From: Flavisphingomonas formosensis
GTDB taxonomy: Bacteria; Pseudomonadota; Alphaproteobacteria; Sphingomonadales; Sphingomonadaceae
Length of the DNA: 64,000 nt
Assembly (NCBI RefSeq): GCF_009755815.1
Contig: NZ_WRPK01000010.1
Span: 62,001 to 126,000 of the forward strand
Direction of reading: 5' to 3'
The notes beneath the pieces are model-generated. The model was given only the letters and a program-made list of their open reading frames with translations, was not told the origin of the DNA and searched no databases. Shown one piece after another: positions 8,383 to 16,883 of the stretch. Made by a program: the position numbers and the translations under genes. The stretch's first letter is position 1; each line of letters begins with the position of its first letter.

Positions 8383-8793
8383 ATGATGAATCAGCCTGTC
8401 GCGCCCTATGTCCGCCTGGTGGATGCCGGCCTTGGCGCGTGGCGCCTGTCATGCCATGTCGCCGAGACGCTGGTCGCGGCACAGACGGTCATCAATTCGC
8501 GTCTTGCGCTGATCGGCGCGGGACTGATCGATCCGCGCGCCATGCCTTGGCCTGAAATAGAGCGGATGATCACCGAAAAGCCCGCAACCTTCGCACGCGC
8601 CGGAAGCGGCGCCATGCGCAAGCTCGCCCCCGCCTCCCGAAGGACATCGGGCTGGAATGCATTGCCGGGCGCTTTGGCGGACGATGTGATGACGAGTTTC
8701 GCGCTGCTCGACCGCACCATCGCGGCCTCGCTCGCCTGGTGGAAACCGGTAGGCGCCAAGACGAGAGCGAATGCGCGGCGCCTTCGCCGGTAG
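8383..8793 (+). CDS. Hypothetical protein, possibly phasin-like
   Basis: 136-aa protein starting MMNQPVAPYVRLVDAGLGAWRLS, with an amphipathic helical region (VAETLVAAQTVINSRLALIGAGLIDP) and a basic C-terminus. The helix pattern is reminiscent of polyhydroxyalkanoate granule-associated phasins, and its 5' region contains CTGCAATGCAACA, similar in type to PhaR-bound motifs, but both hints are weak. A GGAGG ribosome binding site precedes the ATG. No catalytic motif is visible; function unknown. Confidence 0.6.
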   Translation: MMNQPVAPYVRLVDAGLGAWRLSCHVAETLVAAQTVINSRLALIGAGLIDPRAMPWPEIERMITEKPATFARAGSGAMRKLAPASRRTSGWNALPGALADDVMTSFALLDRTIAASLAWWKPVGAKTRANARRLRR

Positions 8794-8895
8794 GGGCTTG
8801 GTCACGCCGAAGGCGCGGGGGCATTTCAAACGGCCGATACCCAAGATTGCGGGCTATTGGGCCTATCTTCAGCCCGTTAAGATTAACCATGGAGG

Positions 8896-8914
8896 CCGTC
8901 CCGCTGCGGGACGG
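8896..8914. repeat. Short perfect hairpin CCGTCCC-GCTGC-GGGACGG
   Basis: Seven-base perfect arms around a five-base loop in the gap between the phasin-like and L,D-transpeptidase genes. It has no T tract, so it is either a factor-dependent terminator stem or a structural element in the leader of the downstream gene. Confidence 0.3.
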
Positions 8915-8985
8915 GGAGGATTCCGCTCTGGCCTCAAACGCCAGATAGGGTAAGCGCTTCGTAAACCACTTCGGGAGCGCGCACG

Positions 8986-9672
8986 ATGGCAGCCAGAAAC
9001 TGGATGTGGAAGGCAGGCGGCAAAGCCGCCTTGCTGGCAGCACCGATCGCGATCGGCCTGCACATCAGCGGCCTGCCGGCGCGCGACGTGCCGCACCCCG
9101 CACCGAGGATCAGCCATGCCGCCCTTCCCGAAAACAAGGCTGTCCCCCAGCAAGCGCTGCTCTCCGCTCCGCCGCCGACGCCGATCGCGGCGAACGCTCA
9201 AGACAGCTCCGCCTATGTCGTGAAGCGCGTGCTCAAGATAAACGGGCCGTTCCGGCACGGCGACTATATATGGGATGACAAGGGAGTCCCTGCCGGGCCG
9301 GTGGTAATCACGGTCGACATCGTGGCTCAGACGCTCTCCGTCTTTCGCGCCGGCTACGAGATCGGTGCCGCCGTGATCCTTTATGGCGGCGACGAAAAAC
9401 CCACTCCGCTGGGCATCTTTCCGATCACGCAGAAGGATGCCGATCATCACAGCAATCTCTATGACGCGCCGATGCCGTACATGCTGCGCCTCACCAACGA
9501 CGGCGTATCGATCCACGGCACGAGCGTGAAATACGGCTTTGCGACCCACGGCTGTATCGGCGTGCCGACCCCCTTCGCCAAGCTGATGTTCGATCAGGTC
9601 AAGCTGGGGGACAAGGTGATCATCACCAATGGCGAGATGCTTTCCCAGGGGCAGGCGATCAGCGCGATCTGA
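8986..9672 (+). CDS. L,D-transpeptidase (YkuD domain)
   Basis: 228-aa exported enzyme that can form 3-3 peptidoglycan cross-links or anchor proteins to peptidoglycan. An N-terminal hydrophobic signal or anchor (AALLAAPIAIGLHISGLPA) precedes a proline-rich linker and the YkuD domain, which contains VITVDIVAQTLSVFRAG, GGDEKPTPLGIFPI and the catalytic signature SIHGTSVKYGFATHGCIGVP, with the nucleophilic cysteine in HGCIG and the paired histidine in IHG. The domain runs almost to the C-terminus. ATG 8986 has GGGAG upstream. It appears to be a single gene. Confidence 0.9.
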   Translation: MAARNWMWKAGGKAALLAAPIAIGLHISGLPARDVPHPAPRISHAALPENKAVPQQALLSAPPPTPIAANAQDSSAYVVKRVLKINGPFRHGDYIWDDKGVPAGPVVITVDIVAQTLSVFRAGYEIGAAVILYGGDEKPTPLGIFPITQKDADHHSNLYDAPMPYMLRLTNDGVSIHGTSVKYGFATHGCIGVPTPFAKLMFDQVKLGDKVIITNGEMLSQGQAISAI

Positions 9673-9746
9673 TACCGTATCGGCGGGCCAGGCCGAAGCG
9701 CGGCGAGCATATCGAACCGAAGCAGGACCGTCCGACCATCGGCCGG

Positions 9747-10049
9747 TCAGGCATCGACCGCGAAAAGCGTCACGCCGTCATATTTGTCGGCGGCAGGATC
9801 AAAGTCGGCACTCAGCGCGAAATCGCATTCCACGATCCCCGAAACCGCAAGCCCTGCGAGCTTGAACGTGCCCAGCTTCTGCTCGCGCGGCGGCTGGCCA
9901 TCCCGTTCCACGGTCACCGCATCGACGAACAGTTCGTCGTGACGGGTGTAGAGGATGTGCGGCGCCAGCTTCACCGCCATGCGGTTATATGTCGCCTGAA
10001 TACAGCTACGCAGCGCGATCGCCTGAAGAATGACCCGATTTTTATCCAT
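9747..10049 (-). CDS. Stand-alone WYL-domain-like protein
   Basis: 100-aa protein starting MDKNRVILQAIALRSCIQATYNRMAVKLAPHILYTRHDELFVDAV when read through. The order of elements (AI-x2-R helix, a Tyr strand, APH-I-L, a D-E-L-F-V-D-A strand, then the LGTFKLAGLA end) matches WYL domains, ligand-binding modules usually fused to DNA-binding domains in transcription factors. Here no helix-turn-helix is attached. An upstream GTG or TTG start would add 21 residues of atypical composition, so ATG 10049 is used. Role unknown; it could sense a nucleotide or nucleic acid as other WYL domains do. Confidence 0.6.
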   Translation of the reverse strand: MDKNRVILQAIALRSCIQATYNRMAVKLAPHILYTRHDELFVDAVTVERDGQPPREQKLGTFKLAGLAVSGIVECDFALSADFDPAADKYDGVTLFAVDA

Positions 10050-10223
10050 AGCGCGTTCCCTTGAACCACGGCGATTTGCCATGTCCAGTGCTTTTGCTGC
10101 ATCGCAGCACATGCGCGCGCGCGAGGAGACAGGTTTACGCTACGTCATCCTCAACAAATTAAATGGGTTAATGCCGCTCCGAAAGCCGCGTCGCAGATTG
10201 GTTTTAAGTGCATTTCCTAATGG

Positions 10224-10250
10224 TTGACGCTCGCGAATCAGCCCTATTCT
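10224..10250 (+). promoter_or_regulatory. Possible sigma-70 type promoter upstream of DUF2185 gene
   Basis: TTGACG at 10224-10229 and TATTCT at 10245-10250, 15 bases apart (16 if CTATTC is used), in a 325-base gap (10050-10374) with no other gene. Spacing is slightly short. It would drive the DUF2185 gene starting 125 bases downstream. Confidence 0.3.
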
Positions 10251-10374
10251 GGGGTTCGTAGCGTATTTTGCAGCCCATCCGACCCGCAGAAGGCTCGTGC
10301 GGCCTCTCGATGCGTTGACGTTCCCGCCCGTGCCGGGGGTAGGCTTGGCTCCCAAAGGCGACGAGGAGACGATC

Positions 10375-10794
10375 ATGCCCTTGATAAAACGCCTGCTCGG
10401 CAGGACGGAGCAGCCGCCGAAGGCCCGGTCCGAACCGCGACGTAAGACTTTCAAACTGTCCGCAGATCAAATTCGCCCGATGGCGGTCGGTTTCGGCGGC
10501 TGCATCGCGACCGACAAGATAACCGTCGACGGTCTGCCCGTCCGGTTCATGTATCGCGAAGCGCCCAACAACCCGCTCGACAGCGGTTGGCGCTTTCTCT
10601 CAGGCGTGGAGAGCGACGACTATATGGACGATCCCGCCAATCACGCCGTGTACGACGTGAATACGATCGCCAACTTCGATCCGTCGATCACACCGTTCAT
10701 CGATGCGCCGGAAGGCAGCATGTTCGAAAAAGCGCCGGATTCGATCCAATTCAGAGCCGTCGATATAGGGGCGCCACGCAAGGAGGACAGCTGA
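10375..10794 (+). CDS. DUF2185 / Imm33-like domain protein
   Basis: 139-aa soluble protein. After a basic N-terminus (MPLIKRLLGRTEQPPK) comes a domain reading FGGCIATDKITVDGLPVRFMYRE, then DSGWRFLSGVESDDYMDD and a C-terminal VYDVNTIANFDPSITPFID segment, the pattern of DUF2185, also catalogued as immunity protein Imm33. Such domains occur both as antitoxin-like immunity proteins and in non-toxin contexts. No toxin gene is nearby. ATG 10375 is preceded by GAGGAG; an upstream in-frame codon at 10297 lacks one. Confidence 0.75.
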   Translation: MPLIKRLLGRTEQPPKARSEPRRKTFKLSADQIRPMAVGFGGCIATDKITVDGLPVRFMYREAPNNPLDSGWRFLSGVESDDYMDDPANHAVYDVNTIANFDPSITPFIDAPEGSMFEKAPDSIQFRAVDIGAPRKEDS

Positions 10795-10847
10795 GCATAT
10801 CGCTTTGCCGATGAACGGCCGGCCAGCATCGGCCGTCACGACTGCGC

Positions 10848-10880
10848 GGTGCCGCGAGGCACAAGGCTGATCGCGGCACC
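10848..10880. terminator. Hairpin between convergent genes
   Basis: Nine-base perfect arms GGTGCCGCG (10848-10856) and CGCGGCACC (10872-10880) with a 15-base loop, centred between the ends of the DUF2185 gene (+) and the UrcA gene (-). No T tract follows on either strand, so factor-independent termination is uncertain. Confidence 0.4.
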
Positions 10881-10887
10881 CCGATGA

Positions 10888-11235
10888 TCACTTGGCGGGC
10901 GTGTGCGGCAGGGCGGATTCATCCAGGCTGCTATAGGCGCGATCGCCGGTACCCTTGCGCGCTGCCATCGCCTCGACATTCCTGCTGGCCGCCTGGTAAG
11001 CGATGCGCTTGCAGTTGCTGAGATCGCGGGTGGCGTCGAGATCCCGCACATCCGCCGATCCGCAGACGCTGCGCACCGCGCGATGGATACGCTTGGCCAA
11101 CAGCTTCTGACCATTCGGGGTAGCGAGATCGAGATCGCGATAAGAGATGGACTGCGTAACTTCCTGGGCAAAAACGGCGGAAGCTGCGCTGCAAAGGATC
11201 ATGGCAGCCGCAAGGGCGCGAACGGAACGACGCAT
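10888..11235 (-). CDS. UrcA family protein
   Basis: 115-aa secreted or periplasmic protein. A cleavable signal (MRRSVRALAAAMILCSAASAVFA) is followed by the UrcA pattern: VSYRDLDLAT-like strand (SISYRDLDLATPNGQKLLAKRIHRAV), a conserved SVCGSAD cysteine and a second cysteine in LSNCKRIAYQAA, probably disulphide-bonded. The family is common in sphingomonads and caulobacters and has no known function. ATG 11235 has GGGGAGAG upstream and is preferred to the GTG at 11250. Confidence 0.85.
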   Translation of the reverse strand: MRRSVRALAAAMILCSAASAVFAQEVTQSISYRDLDLATPNGQKLLAKRIHRAVRSVCGSADVRDLDATRDLSNCKRIAYQAASRNVEAMAARKGTGDRAYSSLDESALPHTPAK

Positions 11236-11464
11236 GTAGACTCTCCCCACTTTCAGGCACGTTTCGAGGCCGCGCGCGAAGTAGATTCCACGCGATTACA
11301 GTCTCTTGGTGAGCGACCCTGTTCGCGCCGCTCTAAGCGCAAGCCACAGCCGATGGAAGTGAACAAATTGAACCGACGCAAAAAAATCCGTGCTTTCCGT
11401 AGCGTCAAAGATGACGCCGGCGTCGGCGGCTTCATGACAGGTTATTCACTGGCGCTTGCATTCC

Positions 11465-12922
11465 ATGACAAGAAAGGCATTCGATAAATCCTTCGCCGGT
11501 CCTGGAATGAGCTTGACGCATTTTCGCCCTGCCTTCGCCGATCGCCGTCTGATGGTCGGCGCGGGACTGATCCTGCTGGCGGGCGCCATCGTCCAACTGC
11601 TCGCTTTCTGGCCCGGAATCATGGTCTGGGATGCGATCCGACAATATGGCCAGGCGCTGTCGGGCCGATATGACGACTGGCATCCTCCGGCGATGAATTG
11701 GCTGTGGCGTCAGCTCGGCCGCATCGCCGCCGGCCCAGCGCCGATGCTGGCACTCCAGGCCTTGCTCTACTGGAGCGGTTTCGCGCTGCTCATACTGGCC
11801 GCCGCGCGGCGCGGGCGCAGCGGCACGGCTCTTGTCATCGCAGCCTGCGCGCTTCTTCCCATCCCGTTCGTCCTGGTCGGCACCATCCTCAAGGACAGCC
11901 TGATGGCCGGCACGCTGCTGGTTGCGGCCGGGCTGATCGGTCTGCGCCGGCCCGGCGATCGGTGGCTCGGCACCGGCGCGGCCCTTATCCTGATCGCGAC
12001 CGCAACCCTGCGTTTCAACGCCGTTGCCGCCTGCCTGCCGCTATTGGTTACTTTGGCTCCCGACCGCTGGAAACGCACGCGGTTGCGCTTTGCCTTGACG
12101 ATGGCGGCGGCAGCGGTGCCGCTGGTCATCGCCATGCCAATCGCCAATCGGCTGCTCCATGCGCAGCCGAGCGGGGTGCAGCTTTCGCTCATCATCTACG
12201 ATCTGGGCGGCATCGGCCGCTATTCCGGAAGCGATGCGTTTCCTCCGGTTCCGGTCGAACGCCCAGCCGAGGTCAACGCTCACTGCTATTCGCCCATTTC
12301 CTGGGACAGCTACGCCTGGTGGGTCGACGCCCCCTGCCCAATCGGCTTTGCGACGGTACGCGCCGCCTTCGAGGCGCACCACATCGATCCCTATCGCTGG
12401 TGGCTCGAGGCGCTGATCGCCCATCCGATCGCCTATGTCCGCCATCGGCTCGCCCATTTCGATCGCAACACGCATTTCATGCTGGCTGACGATGCCTCTC
12501 TGCCCGGTCTCTCGCTGCATTCGGACCCGAATGATTGGGGATATCAGGTCCCACCGAGCAGGCTGCGCGCCACGATCGGGACGCTGGCCGAGTGGACGAT
12601 CGCCACACCGCTCGGCTGGCCGATCTGCTGGATCGCGCTGGGCATCGGGGCGCTGTTCCTGTTGCCGCTCATCGATCGCAACGATCCGGCCCGAGCCGTC
12701 CTGTGGTCGGCCCTTCTTTATGCCTTCAGCTATCTCCCGCTCAGCGTCGCATCGGAGATACGCTATCACTTCTGGACGATGACCGCCGTGGCTATCGCCT
12801 GGACATCCATCATAGCCGCGCTGGCTCGCGGCGGAACTGTCGCACGGTGGCGCTTCGCGGCGGGGCTGCTGCCCTTCGCGATCGTCACGATGCTGGCTGT
12901 TGCCTCCCGGCTGATCGGCTGA
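11465..12922 (+). CDS. Polytopic membrane protein, possible GT-C type glycosyltransferase
   Basis: About 485-aa integral membrane protein with roughly ten hydrophobic segments. A large extracytoplasmic loop (about residues 225-375) holds YDLGGIGRYSG, SPISWDSYAWWVDAPCP and a W/H-rich stretch. The organisation, with DAIRQYGQALSGRYDDWHPP after the first helix (an acidic loop as in GT-C enzymes) and a long periplasmic loop, suggests a lipid-linked sugar transferase, but no family was firmly recognised. Start is uncertain: ATG 11465 is given; ATG 11507 (MSLTHFRPAF) is equally possible, and neither has a good ribosome binding site. Confidence 0.75.
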   Translation: MTRKAFDKSFAGPGMSLTHFRPAFADRRLMVGAGLILLAGAIVQLLAFWPGIMVWDAIRQYGQALSGRYDDWHPPAMNWLWRQLGRIAAGPAPMLALQALLYWSGFALLILAAARRGRSGTALVIAACALLPIPFVLVGTILKDSLMAGTLLVAAGLIGLRRPGDRWLGTGAALILIATATLRFNAVAACLPLLVTLAPDRWKRTRLRFALTMAAAAVPLVIAMPIANRLLHAQPSGVQLSLIIYDLGGIGRYSGSDAFPPVPVERPAEVNAHCYSPISWDSYAWWVDAPCPIGFATVRAAFEAHHIDPYRWWLEALIAHPIAYVRHRLAHFDRNTHFMLADDASLPGLSLHSDPNDWGYQVPPSRLRATIGTLAEWTIATPLGWPICWIALGIGALFLLPLIDRNDPARAVLWSALLYAFSYLPLSVASEIRYHFWTMTAVAIAWTSIIAALARGGTVARWRFAAGLLPFAIVTMLAVASRLIG

Positions 12923-13251
12923 AGAGGGATCGCAGGTGAAGCCATCCGCACGGCCGATGCGCCGCCGGATCGCCTTCATGCCGCGACGCTCGCTGTCGGT
13001 TATCCTCGACCCATGGCCGGGGCGAGTTGCAACCACGCTTCGCTGCACGCCGCTGCCCCGTTCTCCGGCATCGAGCTTCGCATCGTACTCGGACACGCAT
13101 TGCGCACACGCCTGCCGATCGCCATGCGCCCGTGACGCATGCGTCGTGGCAGAAATTCCACGAAGCGTCTCCCACCACAATCCGACGCCAATTGATTTAA
13201 CCCCGGCTGCCGGCCTTGGTGAGACCGCAATCGGACGGTGCGGAGAGACGG
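12923..13251. other. Intergenic region, nothing recognised
   Basis: 329 bases between the membrane protein gene and the SDR gene. No convincing ORF or RNA. The end (CCAATTGATTTAACC around 13185) is AT-richer and may hold the SDR promoter. Confidence 0.4.
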
Positions 13252-14001
13252 ATGGGTAAGCTGGATGGCAAGGTAGCGCTGATCACCGGGGGCACATCCG
13301 GGATCGGGCTTGAGACGGTGCGACTGTTCGCCGCGGAAGGCGCGCGGCTCGCTGTCCACGGACGCAACGCCGACGTCCTGGCGCAGCTCTCGGCGGACCA
13401 TGGCGCCGATATGCTGACCGTGCGGGGTTCGATCGAACGAGGCGAGGATCGCCAGGCCATGCTGGATGCGGTGGCGGCGCATTTCGGCGGGATAGACATT
13501 CTCTTCGCCAATGCAGGCATCTTCAAGCCGGTGATGATTCCCGACATAGATGAGGCCACATTCGACGAGATGTTCGCCGTCAATGTCAAAGGCGCGTTCT
13601 TCACCGTGCAAAAGGCGCTGCCGCTGCTACGCCCCGGCTCAAGCGTGATCTTCAATACGTCCGCCATGATCCACATCGGCGTTCCGAGCAGCGGCATGTA
13701 TGTGGCGACCAAAGCCGCGCTGCGCTCTCTCGTTCGCGTGCTCGCCAACGAATGCGCTGGCCAGGGCATAAGGTTCAACACGGTAAGCCCGGGATCGATC
13801 ATCACGCCGTTGCACAGCCATAGCGGGCTTGAAGGCGAAGCGCGCGAGCAGGTGACCGCATCGATCATGGCCGCGACGCCTTTGCGCCGCTTCGGCAACG
13901 CAGATGAGGTGGCAAAGGCCGTGCTCTTCCTCGCCTCGGACGACAGCTCCTATGTGCAGGGCGAAGAAATCGTGGTCTCCGGGGGCTGGTCAGCCGTGTG
14001 A
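13252..14001 (+). CDS. SDR family oxidoreductase
   Basis: 249-aa classical short-chain dehydrogenase/reductase, NAD(P)H-dependent. Seen: cofactor motif TGGTSGIG near residue 12, NAG (FANAGIF) near 85, catalytic serine region NTSAMIHIGVPSSGMYVATKAALRSL with YxxxK, and NTVSPGSIITP after it; the C-terminus GEEIVVSGGWSAV is also typical. R in VHGRNADV after the second strand hints at NADP preference. Substrate unknown. ATG 13252 follows GGAGAG; the upstream in-frame codon at 13216 does not. Confidence 0.92.
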   Translation: MGKLDGKVALITGGTSGIGLETVRLFAAEGARLAVHGRNADVLAQLSADHGADMLTVRGSIERGEDRQAMLDAVAAHFGGIDILFANAGIFKPVMIPDIDEATFDEMFAVNVKGAFFTVQKALPLLRPGSSVIFNTSAMIHIGVPSSGMYVATKAALRSLVRVLANECAGQGIRFNTVSPGSIITPLHSHSGLEGEAREQVTASIMAATPLRRFGNADEVAKAVLFLASDDSSYVQGEEIVVSGGWSAV

Positions 14002-14026
14002 AGGGGCGTTCCGCGTCGCATCGCCG

Positions 14027-14061
14027 AAAAAGCGGCGCCCTGCCATCATGCAGGACGCCGC
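14027..14061 (-). terminator. Intrinsic terminator of the GlsB gene
   Basis: Read on the minus strand, a stem of GCGGCG and GCAGG arms (one internal mismatch; 14032-14043 with 14050-14061, loop 14044-14049) is followed by TTTTT (14027-14031). It lies between the convergent SDR and GlsB genes and terminates the latter. Confidence 0.65.
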
Positions 14062-14090
14062 CTTGATCGACTTGTCGCGCTGTATGAGGT

Positions 14091-14348
14091 TTATCGCACC
14101 GCGCCGCGCCGCACGAGGTTGACGATCGCGAGCAGGATCACAGCGCCCAGCAGCGACGCGAAGAAAGAATAGAGCGTCAGCGGCGCGTGATTGATGGATC
14201 CGCCAGCAAAAATCAGCCCACCGATGAAGGCGCCGACGATACCGACCACGATGTTGAGGAAAATACCCTGTTGAGCATCAGTGCGCATGATGATGCTCGC
14301 CAACCAGCCGATGACACCGCCGATGACGAGCCAAAGGATCAGTCCCAT
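14091..14348 (-). CDS. GlsB/YeaQ/YmgE family stress response membrane protein
   Basis: 85-aa inner membrane protein with three hydrophobic segments. MGLILWLVIGGVIGWLAS, then the family signature NIVVGIVGAFIGGLIFAGG, then a final helix ending NLVRRGAVR. Family members are induced by stress (transglycosylase-associated protein); function unknown. A near-consensus EcfG promoter is located 29-53 bases upstream, and an intrinsic terminator follows, so it is a single-gene stress unit. Confidence 0.92.
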   Translation of the reverse strand: MGLILWLVIGGVIGWLASIIMRTDAQQGIFLNIVVGIVGAFIGGLIFAGGSINHAPLTLYSFFASLLGAVILLAIVNLVRRGAVR

Positions 14349-14376
14349 CTTATCTCTCCCGTTGCTGTGCCTACGA

Positions 14377-14401
14377 GACGCATGACGGGCTTAGCTGTTC
14401 C
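14377..14401 (-). promoter_or_regulatory. Near-consensus EcfG promoter for GlsB
   Basis: On the minus strand: GGAAC (14401-14397), 16 bases, then CGTC (14380-14377). One base differs from the CGTT -10 consensus. Position relative to the ATG at 14348 is suitable. Confidence 0.5.
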
Positions 14402-14601
14402 GTAAGCATGTTCATGTTTGAACGCATCGGGCTCTTTTTTTGGTCTGCGATCCCTGCCGCCGGTTCGTTTCGTCGACGGCGCGGCATCTGTTCATGGGAT
14501 CACGGTCGCATTCTCTGCGTTCTTCCGCCTGCCTGACAGGGTGAACATCCCCTGTGGCCGCGATGCGCGAACGTGGCCGCCGTCCGATGAGGAGAAAGAC
14601 C

Positions 14602-15354
14602 ATGCCACGCCTGTTCCGAAATTCGCTCGCCGGGGCGCTCGTCGCCGGCCTGATCGGGGTGTCGCCGACGATGCTGCTCGCGCAGGGCGTACCCGATCAG
14701 CCCTATGGCGGCTACGATCAGGACAATAACGCTCCCTACGGCCAGGAGGGCTACGGCAATCAGGGCGATCGGGACGATCGCTATGGACAGCCCGGCTATG
14801 ATGACGGCGAGCAAGGCCGGGACGGTGCCGGCAATCCGGCGACCGACGGCTATGAGCAGCAGCGAACGCCCGACCAAGGCTATCCACCGCCGCAGGGCCG
14901 CTCTTATCCCGAAACCACCGATCGCGACAGCTATGGCGCACCGCCCTATGATGGCGAAATGCCTGCCGTGAATGTCGACCGCGACGGCCAGGGCGAGGTG
15001 CGCGTCGGGGGCGATTGCAGGGTCTATTACGACGATTGGGGGACGCGCCGCACCTCCGCAACGCCGCGCTGCACCGCCGACCAGATCGGCGATGCGGAAG
15101 ACGCGATGTCGCGCTACCGTCAGGCCCAGGGCCTGGATCGCTACCGCCCCGGCTATGACGGGGGCTATTATCAGCCGCCCCGGGCCTTCGTCAGCGGGAA
15201 CGGCGCAGGGCGGGTCGTGGTCTCCGACGGATGCACCGCCTTCTATGATCGCTACGGCCAGCGCGAAACCGCCACCGATGGGTGCACGCGCCAGGAGTTG
15301 TGGAGCGCAGACGATACCATGGCGCGCTATCGGCGTGAGCGCGGCGGATATTGA
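14602..15354 (+). CDS. Secreted Tyr/Gly/Gln/Asp-rich protein with duplicated Cys domain
   Basis: 250-aa exported protein. The signal peptide (residues 1-28, NSLAGALVAGLIGVSPTMLLAQ) is followed by a low-complexity stretch to about residue 120, rich in YG, QG, DR and PY. The C-terminal half has two copies of a roughly 40-residue unit: residues 134-173 and 205-244, each with a cysteine, a Y-D-x-[WY]-G-x-R core, a second cysteine 17-18 residues later and an ending M-[SA]-RYR. The units may each form a disulphide. No family recognised. ATG 14602 follows GAGGAGA; earlier in-frame codons would put the signal peptide internal. Confidence 0.75.
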   Translation: MPRLFRNSLAGALVAGLIGVSPTMLLAQGVPDQPYGGYDQDNNAPYGQEGYGNQGDRDDRYGQPGYDDGEQGRDGAGNPATDGYEQQRTPDQGYPPPQGRSYPETTDRDSYGAPPYDGEMPAVNVDRDGQGEVRVGGDCRVYYDDWGTRRTSATPRCTADQIGDAEDAMSRYRQAQGLDRYRPGYDGGYYQPPRAFVSGNGAGRVVVSDGCTAFYDRYGQRETATDGCTRQELWSADDTMARYRRERGGY

Positions 15355-15372
15355 ACCGAAGCGGATCGCGCC

Positions 15373-16440
15373 TCAGAGGCTGGCGAACGCGCCTGCCGGC
15401 TGCTCCCGCAGGAACGCCAGCAGAGCGGCATTGAAGGCTTCCGGGGCTTCCTGCTGCACCATATGTCCGGCGCCCGGGACGAGCACGGGCTCTCTCAGCC
15501 GAGGGATACGCTGCCGCATCCGCTCACGCCAGTCCGCGCCGATCACCAGCAGCACGGGATCCTTGGCGCCGCAGATGAACAGCGCGGGCTGGGTCACGTC
15601 ATGATCCGCCCAGGCGGCGCCGATCTCCCAGTTACGGTCGGCCACACGATAGGCGGCGAGCGGACCGGCAAATTCATGCCCCTCCCCGCCGCGCCCATAG
15701 TCCTGCACGAACCGCTCGAACTCGGCCTCGCAGAGCCACGGCCACGGGAGCGGCGGCGCCTTTTCGAGCACATCCATATAACCCGTCCCCTCGGACGGAT
15801 AGGAAGACCAGCGGAGCAGATTGCCTTCGCCGCTGAGCGCGTAAAGGATACGGCTGAGATATTCGCGCAGCTGCGGGCCGAGCTCCCGTTCGGCCGGCCC
15901 CACCTCCTGATAATAATGGACGTGGACGAAGTGGTTGCGTGCCATATTGGCGTAGCGCTCGGAAGGACGGACGCGCGTGGACGACATGGCCATGCTGTCG
16001 TCGCCGCCGTCTTCGGGCGGGTTGGATCCCTGCAGGCCGCGCCCGGCCATGTCATAATCATAGGGCACTGTGGCGGCGATGGCGCCGACCCGTTCGGGCG
16101 CGCGCACCGCGAGGTTCCAGCTATATTGCGCGCCGAAATCCTGACCCACGATGGCGGCGCGCGCCGCCTTGAAATGATCGAGCACGCTCAGCAGCTGACG
16201 ATGCATCGCGTTGGAATCATAATGCTCCAGACCATCCGGACGATCACTGCGGCCATAGCCGAGGCAATCGATCGCAACCGCCCGATAGCCGGCATCGGCC
16301 AGCGGCTGCATCTGGTGACGCCAGGAATAAGCCAGGCCGGGATTGCCGTGGACCATCAGGACTACCGGGCCGCTGCCCTGCGCGACGACGTGGATATGTC
16401 CGTCCGGCGTTGCGATCCGATGCTCTTCAAGCTGGCCCAT
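15373..16440 (-). CDS. Alpha/beta hydrolase, epoxide hydrolase-like
   Basis: 355-aa hydrolase. HGNPG at 31-35 supplies the oxyanion hole of the epoxide hydrolase/haloalkane dehalogenase branch; the nucleophile elbow reads VGQDFGA with Asp101 rather than Ser; the catalytic His is in VPGAGHMVQQ near residue 334. An Asp nucleophile supports hydrolysis of epoxides (or dehalogenation) through a covalent alkyl-enzyme ester. The cap domain lies between about 130 and 250. Its end is only 18 bases from the convergent secreted-protein gene. Confidence 0.88.
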   Translation of the reverse strand: MGQLEEHRIATPDGHIHVVAQGSGPVVLMVHGNPGLAYSWRHQMQPLADAGYRAVAIDCLGYGRSDRPDGLEHYDSNAMHRQLLSVLDHFKAARAAIVGQDFGAQYSWNLAVRAPERVGAIAATVPYDYDMAGRGLQGSNPPEDGGDDSMAMSSTRVRPSERYANMARNHFVHVHYYQEVGPAERELGPQLREYLSRILYALSGEGNLLRWSSYPSEGTGYMDVLEKAPPLPWPWLCEAEFERFVQDYGRGGEGHEFAGPLAAYRVADRNWEIGAAWADHDVTQPALFICGAKDPVLLVIGADWRERMRQRIPRLREPVLVPGAGHMVQQEAPEAFNAALLAFLREQPAGAFASL

Positions 16441-16883
16441 GGCCGTCCCCTTCCCATTCGCCGCCCGCGTTTCGCGCGATGCCCTTCCTCCCTAGGCAGC
16501 GCGGCCGGGCATCGCAATTGCGGCGCTCTCCGGCGTGTCCGGCTGGCAAAATAGGTCCGGACTTCACAATCACGCCGAGGTCGAGATGCTGACCAGCTCG
16601 CCAAGCTCGTATCCACCAGTATAATCGCGGTATCAGGGCAGTCCCCTGCCCCTAACCCGTCTCGGCATTTTGCCGCCTAGCGAGGACGCTCCCCGGTAGC
16701 GCCTCGAATCGACAAGCACTCAGATCGAAAAAAGGCCGATTCCAGAGTGTCGTAGCGGCAGATGCCACCACCTTGTGCGGTTCGTCGCAACCGCAACTCG
16801 GTTCGACTCGTCCGCGCGATCTGCATGACTTCCGTTCAGGAAGATTGCTGTAGGCACCCGATCAGCGAATATGGGAGGGGGCA
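16441..16883. other. Intergenic region with one small hairpin
   Basis: 443 bases between divergent hydrolase and beta-lactamase genes. No credible ORF. A hairpin GGGCAG-TCCC-CTGCCC is at 16636-16651. Promoters for both neighbours must lie here, but no clear -35/-10 pair could be chosen. Confidence 0.4.
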
